This document shows positions 54,929 to 64,000 of a stretch of DNA of 64,000 bases, in pieces. Made by a program: the position numbers and the translations under genes. The number at the start of each line of letters is the position of its first letter. Positions within the stretch are counted from its first letter, which is position 1. Source of the DNA: Allygus modestus (taxonomy: Eukaryota > Arthropoda > Insecta > Hemiptera > Cicadellidae); assembly GCA_963675035.1 (NCBI GenBank), contig OY776114.1, forward strand, positions 147,811,161 through 147,875,160, read 5' to 3'. A model generated the notes under the pieces. It searched no databases. It was not told the origin of the DNA and was given only the letters and a program-made list of their open reading frames with translations.

Positions 54929-55132
54929 CCATCTTTTTACATGCATTAATTTTGCATCTGGGGCTTTTCTGACCCTTTTTGGGCCCAAAAACTCGAAATT
55001 TGAAAGATTAATCTAAAAAAATGGGTTTAGAGTTTTCCGATTGTTTTGCCCAACGAACTTGTCCAACAGATTATAGAAAGGAACGTCCCTACCAAAGTTG
55101 AAGTAAATTGGACAAAAAATGCGACCGCTAGA

Positions 55133-55199
<67 letters not shown>

Positions 55200-55322
55200 A
55201 ATTTTGAACGACCCCCCAAAACGTGTTCAGGGGGTCACGTTAGGAACTTCTATGGTGGTCCCGGGCTTAAGTTTCACCGTGCGGGTCATGCTAATAGTTC
55301 ACTTTCCAAAGGAAATTCACTA
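54929..55322 (-). mobile_element. Family B HINE-like repeat, copy 5 (truncated)
   Basis: Begins abruptly at TCCCATCTTTTTACATGCAT and runs through the (TA)n tract (interrupted by TGTC, about 55137-55199) to TTTCCAAAGGAAATTCACTA. The hairpin end present in copies 1 to 4 is missing. Confidence 0.75.
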
Positions 55323-56976
55323 ATAATGGATTACATATTCCGTTTCAGCCTACTTCAATCGACCGTAAGCCTGCATTGTAAGAGTAGCAGTCAATCAGCA
55401 GTGTTTGCGCTTTATAAACACAGACAAACAATCAATCAAACCGTCGGATACAGCCGCATCTACTGTGACTGTAGTACAATCAAGCACGATTACCGTAACT
55501 GATTAGGTGAGGGAATAAGAAAGTTTTTTAATCTGAGTAAACCAAACAATACGGTCAGCATAATTTTAAGCTTACAATATAAACAAGAATATTTGTTTAA
55601 TAATTTATAAATTTAAACCTTTACATTCCCTTTGTCAAAATAAACTCAGGGCTGTTTTCCTTTAACCCAAAGATGTACATTTCCTAGAAAATAAATCATA
55701 CTTAACGTATTCCAAAATGTTTCGGATCAAGATAGTTAATATCTTCCGAATTACCGTTCTTCAAACCACTCCCTATAATCGCAAACGTACTGTATCCTGT
55801 TACAAACTCATTTTTCACACTCTTAGATAGAAATCCAATTATATTTTAACCATACTTCTTTTCAAACATTTAACACCACTGAAGGATACTGTGTTCCCAT
55901 TGGACCCAGCATTTATAACATGCATTAGACAGTCCGTTTTCTCACGCATTGTGTATGGTAATTCAGTCATATTCCTATAAACCTTAATCATGAGAACATA
56001 CATTTTTGATTAATTACTCATACAAATAGTAAAATATATTGGTCTTCAGTAAGATTATACAAACTGTCTACAATAGTTTTATTTTATGAGTAAAGTGCTT
56101 TGTTTAATATTATTTTTTTTATTTGTCCTAATAAATTTAACTTGTGTGGCCCAAAAATAACGCTATGAGGGGTTATAAGTTTCCAGACAACGTTGCACAT
56201 AACTTCTGCTTATCTTTCTACCATCAGCACAACCTACAAATAATGTATTGGTTTTTACCGCCATAATTTCTCTAAAAATAGATATACAAAATGTATATAT
56301 ATTGCATTACATGTACAAAGTGACGACCGCTTTTTCGGGCTTAAAGGTGTTTTGACAATTTTAATTTTGTAAGAATAAACTGTTGTTTCCAACTCTACTG
56401 TAGGTTTTTGTAAAATCAGTGAGTATTATTCAAATTACTTTTTCAATAGCTTATATATTATATTAGAATTTCAGCAGGAAGACGTGGGGCTTCAATCTAC
56501 CTTTGTTTGAGAAAGATCATTGTAAAATGGCAAAAACATTGACAGTCCAATTATTATGCATCGTAACACTCACAAGTTACATGTCATAATACGTACTTTA
56601 GTATAATTATTATCAGAACACACCGTTGTTAATGTCTATGCCAACAGAGTTCTGGGCTCTCCAGGTAACATGCATTTTGTAACCTAGAACATTTTAAAAG
56701 CTCTCACAACTGGCTGCACATCCATTTAATGCTATGTCGCTTCATCTCTGTACTTACCAGCGGTAGCTAACCGATTTGATAAGTTTTTCTTACTAACAAT
56801 GGCCACTTAGTGTACAAGTTGGGCTCTTAATTAAATTGTAAAATTATGCATGATTCATATAATTTATTATCATGATAATTTATTATCATGAGTGTTTATT
56901 ATCATGAATAACTATCTACAATGGTTCAGAAACAAAATCAGTAATCCTAACAACAAACTTGAAAGTCTTTCTACTT
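55323..56976. other. Gene-free AT-rich stretch
   Basis: No gene is supported. A small array of TTTATTATCATGA (three copies at 56863, 56879 and 56895, spaced 16 bp) lies near the right end. Confidence 0.45.
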
Positions 56977-57148
56977 TTAGTGAATTTCCCCTATAGGGAA
57001 TTAGCGAATTTCCCCTATAGGGAATTAGCGAATTTCCCCTATAGGAAAGAAGCTATTACCGTAGTCGGCATGGTAAGACCTAGGCCCGGGACCATGATAA
57101 CTTTTCATTTTGAGGTCCCCAGAACCCAAAAACACCATTCGTTCGAAA

Positions 57149-57222
<74 letters not shown>

Positions 57223-58017
57223 CCGTGAGCACGATAACTCTCGTAAAAATGATCCGATTTTGATGAAATTTGGTATAAACGTGTAAAGCAACTTTTATGA
57301 CTTTAAGTTCGAAAACCAGCCAGATGGCTCTATCCGAAGGGGTATTTTGTGGGGTTTTGTACCCCAAAAATTGGGTTTTTTGAATTTTTTACATGTAATT
57401 TTTGAAAAAATCAAATTTTAGTTTTTATCATTGGATTCAGCTTAAAAAAAACACACAATTTGGTATTTTCATCATTTCTCTACGTCAATTGGTTACTGAG
57501 ATATTGAAAGTGCTAAACACAGTACGTTGTCTAATGTTATTCTTATGGAGGAAAAGAACAATTTTATATCTCGCTTATTTATGAACGTATACTGACAAAA
57601 CTTGGTATATGGCTTCATCTGGTTGTGGTATATTGATATTTGCTCAAAACAATTATTATTTTCCAAAGACACTCGTAGCAGCAAACCTACGTACTCAGCC
57701 CCATGTTATTCTTATGGATAATAATTAAATGCCATGTCTCCCTTAATTATGAACATAAATTAATAAAATCTGGTATATGACTTCACCTAGTTGAGTTATG
57801 TTGATATTAGCACAAAACTCAATTTTTTGTGTTCCTTGTTGCAGCAAACCTGCGTACTCAGCCCAAATGTTATTCTTATAGAGAATAATTAAAATTGTAT
57901 ATATCGCTTATGTGTGAATATATTTTTATGAAACTTGGTAAGTGGCTTTATGTAGTATTAAGACATTCATATCTATTGGAAATTCGCTGAGTACGCAGGT
58001 TTGCTGCTACGGGGTAT
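56977..58017 (+). mobile_element. Family A HINE-like repeat, copy 6, with triplicated 5' end
   Basis: The 24-bp 5' end TTAGCGAATTTCCCCTATAG+GGAA occurs three times head to tail (56977, 57001, 57025; the first has GTGAA and the third a small change). After this the element is standard: (TA)n/(TG)n at about 57152-57222, internal units, GGAAATTCGCTGAGTACGCA, the hairpin GCAGGTTTGCTGC and ACGGGGTATT. Confidence 0.8.
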
Positions 58018-58736
58018 TATTCGATGTTAAGAATCCCATAGCCGTCTCACCTTTTGCATTTTTACTGGTGTTCCGTCATGCTGCAAAAAAGGCACGCCAT
58101 CAATAATTATTCACCAATCAAGAGCAAACTATTCCTTCAAAACACAGAGTCCGTCAAACAAGTATTTTCTTACTTTATCTTCTAGTTAAGTATACAAGTT
58201 CACATTGTGTTATTGCCGCCTAGGTGATAATCCGGATAAGCACTTTAACCGACAGACCAGGCTCTCCCTTCATCTCGTTAAATTATTATTTTACTCCAAA
58301 GTGTGCATTATGGTTTGTTTAAATAAATTATTTCCACAACTAATGTAGAATCAAACAGAAGTAGGCTATTACTTCTCAGTGGTAGAACTGAAAACTGTTG
58401 AACATTGTTGTTGTTTATCATTATAACAAATAATTATATCCATAACAAAAAATAACAAAACCAAATAAATGTGCTTTAATAAATTTCCAAGACTGATGAG
58501 TTGTTACTAACTCAGCTGTAGCTTAATTTTAGTATTTGTAATACGATGAATTATAAACATGCATGAAATTCCACGAAAATGTCAGTTGTACATTTTTATT
58601 ACAAATTATTTGTGCTGGCATTTATGCTCCATGCATATGTTCTGGTTGGTTACACAACAATGTCACTTGAGGCTTCATAACCGTCTGGTTGATCAAAGTT
58701 AATATTTGTTGATAACAAATTAGTTCTATAATAAAT
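58018..58736. other. No gene seen
   Basis: About 720 bp of AT-rich sequence between two family A copies in opposite orientation. No feature recognised. Confidence 0.45.
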
Positions 58737-59837
58737 AATACCCCGTCGCAGCAAACCTGCGTACTCAGGAAATTTCGAATACATAATATATGTCTTAATA
58801 CCACATCAAGCCGCATATCTAGTTGCATAAAAATATATCCATAAATAATCGATATATACAATTTTAATTATTCTCCATAATAATGACATTGGGGATGTGT
58901 ACATAGGTTTCCTGAAACAAGGATCACAAAAAATTGCTGTTTTTAACATAAGCTAGTTTATATAATTCAACTAAGTGAAGCCACTTAACAAGTTTGATAA
59001 ATTTTCATTCATAAATGAGCGATTTATACTATTTTAATTATTCTCCATAAGAATAACATAGATATGAGTACGCAGGTTTTCTGCAAACAGGCACACAAAA
59101 AATCGGTTTTTATATGAACATCAATATAACTCAACTATGTGAAGCCACATACCAAGTTTTATTAGTTTATGTTCATAATTAAGGGATACATTACATTTTA
59201 CTTATTCTCCATAATAACATAGGGGCTGAGTACGCAGGCTTGCTGTTACGGGAATAATCCATAAAAATTGCCTTTTTGGTACAAATAACAATAGACTACA
59301 ACCAGATAAAGCTGTAAACCAATTGTCGTTAGTATCTGTTCATAAATAAGCGAGATATAATTTTTTCCTTATTCTCCATAAGAATAGCATTGCAACGTAC
59401 TGTGTTTAGCACTTTCAATATCTCTGTAACTAATTGACGTAGAGAAATGATCAAAACACCAAATTGTGTTTTTTAAAGCTGGATCCAATGGTGAAAACTA
59501 AAATTTGATTTCAATAAATATTACATGTAAAAACTTCAAAAAAAAATTTTTTGGGTACAAAACCCCCTCAAAATACCACTTTTGATGGGACGATATGTCT
59601 GGTTTTCGAACGTAAAGTCATAAATGCTGTTTTACACGTTTGTACCAAATTTCATAAAAATCGAACCTTTTTTACGAGAGTTATCGCACCCACGGACATA
59701 TATATATATACAGTTTCGAACGAATGGTGTTTTTGGGGTCTGGGGACCTCAAAACGAAAAGTTATCATGTTCCCGGGTCTAGGTCTTACCATGCCGACAA
59801 CGGTAATAGCTTCTTCCCTATAGGGGAAATTCACTAA
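58737..59837 (-). mobile_element. Family A HINE-like repeat, copy 7
   Basis: From AATACCCCGTCGCAGCAAAC to CTATAGGGGAAATTCACTAA. It contains four diverged internal units with CCATAAGAATAACAT-like and GCAGGTTTGCTG-like text, and only a very short TA tract (about 59699-59710). Confidence 0.8.
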
Positions 59838-60689
59838 AAGTTAACGCTGGTATGTTGGAATAACGTCAAATACCAGCACACATAGTAGTACTAAACTATG
59901 TACTTGTTGAAATGATTACCTTACACTAAATATTAATAATATTAATTTTAACCAGTCCAGCGTAGCCATCACTGTGAAGGTTGACACCAAAACACCTTCA
60001 TAGTTAATAAAGATTCAGTTCCTATTATGTTTATAGTTTAAGCTTTATAGCAAAGCTTTAAATTAAAATGTATTATTAACTTTCCCCAGCCTTTTACAAC
60101 CATTGTCAAGATAAATGTTTTTCAAATAAACGTTAAACACATTTTACACACGATATTAAAAAGGCAACAGTCGAGAGTATTTTTATGTTAAACAATAACA
60201 ATTGTACTTTCCGATTGCTGTCCAATTAAAAAATTATACAAATTCTATTGAAAATGCATTGCAAAAATTGTGAATGCAAATTTAATTTACGAAAGCAAAC
60301 ATGAGAATATGTAACATTGTGATATCCAAAAACACTTCGATGTTTGTATAGCAACCTTCCAATATTTTTGTTGTAGATGATGGTAGGTAAATGGAAAAAG
60401 AATAGAGTATGGCGGAAAAGGAAGCTAGGTTCAAGTAGGATTTTCGCTAGCCGACGGCGTACGTGTCGCTGTGATCCGACGGTGCTGAGGTCCTGCCTCA
60501 CAAGGGTCATAAATATTGCTATGAAACAATATATTTTCAATCGTGTGTGGACAAATATTTTTAATTTGATTTACCATAATCGTTTCATAGCCCTGGAACG
60601 CTGATGTAAGAGCTAGAACGAGAACCATATATTTAGACTATATTTTAATGTTAACAAATTCACATAACATTCTCGTAACTGAAATAGTT
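59838..60689. other. No gene supported
   Basis: A 104-codon minus frame (60226-60540) and overlapping frames cross a GC-richer patch near 60400-60500. No domain is recognised and none is called. Confidence 0.4.
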
Positions 60690-61430
60690 GTGACACCTTT
60701 GATTTTACGAGTTAAATATGCAATAAATAAATAAAAATCATCAAAATAAATTATAGGGTTATGAATGAATGAATTAATTAATTAAATAATTTATTCCAAA
60801 AACAAAAATAAAAACAAATACAAAATCTTACAGCACTTATAAATTATCAACAAACATATATATTTGTACATTTTATTATACATAATATTTATGCATAATA
60901 TTATACATACAACATTATTTAAGTAAGTTAATTTAAAAGTGTGGTGTGGTGTGTGGTATGTGTAGTTGTTATAAAAGTTAATATTACAAATTCAATTGAT
61001 GTTTTCATGAATGAGATAACGGTATTATCGGTATAATAGCGTAAATAAAATGTCCTTCAAGCTTACGCCCACGGTAATTATAAAAGGCAATCTATAGTAA
61101 AATAAATATAGTAACTTAAATTGTTGTGAAACATTTGATTGTACGAGTCATGCTTGCAAAAATAAACTAAAATCATCAAAATAAACTATGGGGTTATAGA
61201 ATTTAATATTAGAAATTTCATTGATCTTTTCATGAATGAATTAACTTTTTTATCGGTATAATACCGGAACTAATATTTTCCTTCAAGCTTACGTTCACGG
61301 TTGAGGGTTGTAAAACAAGCTTAAAAATGAGATTTCTGCCCTGACAGTTTTACGATCTCAGGTCAAGAGCCCTGAGATAGTTTAAAACAACAAGTCACAA
61401 AAGGCAATCTATAGTAAAATAAATATCCAT
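60690..61430 (+). repeat. Diverged direct duplication, ~430-bp period
   Basis: Blocks TTGTGANACNTTTGATTNTACGAGT, AAAATCATCAAAATAAA, ATTTTCATGAATGA-like, GTATTATCGGTATAATA-like, CCTTCAAGCTTACG and AAAAGGCAATCTATAGTAAA+ATAAATA occur in the same order at 60690-61110 and 61120-61430. This is an old tandem duplication of non-coding DNA. Confidence 0.65.
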
Positions 61431-62050
61431 GTTCAACTATTTTAAATCGCTTATATCTATTACACTTATGACATTTTATTTGTTATATTGGAATAAGTGA
61501 ATAGAGTCGCCTAAATTGACATTCTAGAAAGTTCTTATGAGAGTAAAATATACAAATCAACTTTTACATATATTACTTACTTACTGACACAATGTCCTTG
61601 AGGGTTATTACTTAAATTGATATCTTATTGTGTTACATGTTAAAACAATACTATGTATAAATTAATTGCAATGATCTGGATGTGTATGTCGATGATACGA
61701 CACGCATCACAAAAACACAGATAGAACGAATTTTAAACAGATTCAAACATTTAAGTATCTTAACTGTTATAATTCATTTCTTAAATAACCTGGTAAACAG
61801 GATGGATTACGTCTGTCGATGAACGGAAAGTGACCTATTTTCAACAGCCATACATATTGACTACGGAAAGTTTTTTTTTCTCTTTCAGTTAGGCTCCTTG
61901 AACACAAGTACGCTGTCCTCGCAAGTCACCTCATGTTCACTAATTTGTGTATCATAATTTCCTCTTTATTTTTAACATGTGTTGCATAATCTGAACCGTT
62001 TCCGGTGGAGGAGTGTGACATGAGTAATTTATGGATTAATGAATACATTA
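61431..62050. other. No gene seen
   Basis: AT-rich sequence without a recognised feature. Confidence 0.45.
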
Positions 62051-62877
62051 AATACCCCCGTAGCAGCAAACCTGCGTACTTAGCGAATTTCCAATGCATA
62101 TATATTTATCTTAATACCACATAAAGCTACATACCAAGTTTCATCAATATACATTCATAAATAAACAATTTTATGACATTTTAATTATTCTCCATAAGAA
62201 TAACATGGCGAGTGAGTATGCAAGTTTGCTGAAGCAAGGAACACAAAAAATGGGGATTTATGCTAATATCAATATAACTCAACTAGGTGAAGTCACATAC
62301 CAAATTTCATTAATTTATTTTCATAATTAAGGGAGATTTCACGTTACTTATTCTCCATAAGAATAACATGGGGCTGAGTACGCAGGTTTGCTGCTACGGG
62401 AGCCTTTGGCAAAAAATTGTTTTTTTGAGCAAATATCAATGGTCCACAACCAGATGAAGCCGTATACCAAGTTTCGTCAGTGTATGTTCATAAATAAGCG
62501 AGATATAAAATTTTTATTTTCCTCCATAAGAATAACATTAGACAACGTACTGTGTTTAGCACTTTCAATATCTCGGTAACCAATGGACGTAGAGAAATGA
62601 TCAAAATACCAAATTGTGTGTTTTTTTAAGCTAAATCCAATGGGGAAAACTAAAATTTGACTATTTCCAAAATTATATGTACAAAATTCAAAAAACCCAT
62701 TTTCGGGGTACAAAACCCCCCCAAAATACCCCTTCGGATAGAGCGATCTGGCTGGTTTTCGAACTTAAAGTCATAAATGTTGCTTTACACGTTTATACCA
62801 AATTTCGTCAAAATCGGATAATTTTTACGAGAGTTATCGTGCTCACAGTCACAAATATATATATATATATATATATA
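62051..62877 (-). mobile_element. Family A HINE-like repeat, copy 8 (5' end missing)
   Basis: Starts AATACCCCCGTAGCAGCAAA and follows the family order through the internal units and the GGTTTTCGAACTTAAAGTCA block to a (TA)n tract at about 62856-62878. The expected GGTCCCCAGA...TTCGCTAA end is absent; an unrelated fold-back sequence follows instead. Confidence 0.75.
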
Positions 62878-63240
62878 TGTAGATTCATATATAAGACCTT
62901 TCCAGGACCTAAGTGCTTGGAACGCGGCGTTTTCGGGACCTGCAAGTCCTCGCGCCAGGTCCTCAAAACGCCGCTTTTCATACACGAAAACGTCATTTTG
63001 AGGACTCTGTATAAATCAGAATAGTTTTTAGCAGTCTTAAGTCCTGAGATTAAAATTTGGTATCCGGCCTTTCCAGGACCTAGCGTAATAGTCCCCAAAA
63101 TGACCACTTTATGTTTGCAGACTGCACTCAGTACAAATATTTCATCATTGAGCTCACAAAGGAAACCGTTATAATTTTCGCGCCACAGCAACACCAACGT
63201 CCGGCCACGGCGCACGGCCCCAGCTACTCACAGTCTGTCC
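62878..63240. repeat. Fold-back sequence with repeated CCTTTCCAGGACCT
   Basis: CCTTTCCAGGACCT occurs at 62897-62910 and 63068-63081. Between them GCGGCGTTTT (62924-62933) and its inverse AAAACGCCGC (62965-62974), with GGACCTG/CAGGTCC inside, form a strong hairpin. The GC content is far above background. No protein-coding frame is convincing; a 135-aa minus frame crosses the repeat and is not called. Confidence 0.6.
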
Positions 63241-64000
63241 CGTCAAACTAAAGACAATTATTTTATTTAACCACCCTCCCCTATCTTGTGTACAGTTGCC
63301 TGTATTTATAACTTTCCAATGGCTTGGGAGGTGAATTTACCATTGATGGTGTTATTTCAATTCGAGTTTTAAATAATCTTTGCTAATTTTTGTAATTTAC
63401 AATAATGCTGTGTTTTACTTTGTTCCAAATCATCTTTTATCATATTTCGACCCTTGCATGAATTTAGCTAGTATTACGTATTTCAAACTAGTTATTTGAT
63501 GTAGTCGGGTTTTATACCACTCTGTAATATGACTACAGTTTAAAAAAACGTGTCATGGTAACAAATCATGTCATGGTTATTTTCAGATGTTTGAATACAA
63601 CCGTTTATGTATTATTAGTATAAATATTATTTGCCTGCAGTTGAAATACGTGCGTTGTTTTCGTATTGTCGAATATTACAGTTGGGAGGTTGGTTTATTA
63701 CGTTTTTATGTATTATTGTCTCACACAAACCTGTAGTTTTTGTGATGTTTCTTATCACGTGTGACCCGCTTACCAACACCCTTTGTCTAGGTCACCGCCA
63801 TGCTACTCTTATATTTGCTATTGTACGGTAGATTAATTTTAAATGGTCATGCGTGTGTTTCGTTTGGCACTTGTGTAACCAAGCAGTTATGTATAGCAGG
63901 TTATGTGAAATAGTATGTAATTACGTATGATTTTTATTGACGAGTTGCTTATTTCCCGTGTCTGCATGTATCTCAGCCCGAGAAAATGTTGACCGATTGT
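63241..64000. other. No gene seen
   Basis: AT-rich sequence to the end of the window; the 66-aa frame near 63631-63831 has no recognisable motif. Confidence 0.4.

Noticed and set aside
60226..60540. 104-aa minus ORF near a GC-richer patch
   Set aside because: Overlapping frames on both strands, no motif, likely chance.
1..64000. tRNA, rRNA or host protein-coding genes
   Set aside because: No cloverleaf with good A and B boxes, no rRNA-like block and no exon chain with recognisable protein similarity was found by eye; very short exons could be missed.

Overview
This window looks like gene-poor, AT-rich nuclear DNA from an arthropod, most likely an insect. The hints are the repeat types (HINE/DINE-1-like Helentron relatives, Helitrons, a Tc1/mariner element, a truncated LINE) and one large virus-like element; the species cannot be told from the sequence. 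I find no convincing host gene, rRNA or tRNA. Nearly all long open frames are either in mobile elements or are shadows over TA/TG microsatellites.

The centrepiece is 39248-54512. It is a ~15.3 kb element that is one giant inverted repeat: two ~7.62 kb arms (39248-46872 and 46894-54512) around a 21-bp spacer, with axis near 46883. Its ends read AGTAGGG...CCCTACT and it is bounded by an exact 6-bp direct repeat, CTAAAG (39242-39247 and 54513-54518). AG...CT ends plus a 6-bp target duplication are hallmarks of Polinton/Maverick elements and their adintovirus relatives. Each arm carries the same genes: a BRO protein (Bro-N plus a DUF3627-like tail), a basic nuclear-looking protein with short ORFs upstream, a frameshifted small protein of a VYLPRRF-type family, a convergent 201-aa protein of an arthropod element-associated family, and an 89-aa charged protein. 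Each arm also has a decayed second BRO copy and decayed tandem copies of another gene segment. No polymerase, integrase, ATPase, protease or capsid gene is visible, so the element looks like a defective fold-back derivative. The non-coding part has octamer repeats near the ends, long poly-C runs, a GC-rich 31/22-bp minisatellite, and intergenic modules with differing palindromic CGCG cores.

The flanks are a mosaic of repeats. Family A (eight copies, about 1.0-1.3 kb when complete) and family B (five copies, ~0.8 kb) share a plan: a short subterminal inverted repeat, a palindromic 5' start, a central (TA)n/(TG)n microsatellite and a 3' hairpin. This is the plan of Helentron-associated HINE elements. 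One family A copy (24117-28027) is split by a ~2.7 kb Tc1/mariner element with ~0.5 kb terminal inverted repeats and a frameshifted transposase. Other features are a 5'-truncated LINE (about 11590-12484), two Helitron-like CTAG-ended elements side by side (34904-35474) with a relative at 18058-18447, a 57-bp minisatellite with alternating units (8749-8984), a SINE-like GC-rich family (three copies), and several duplications and fold-backs. The remaining stretches are AT-rich with nothing I can identify.
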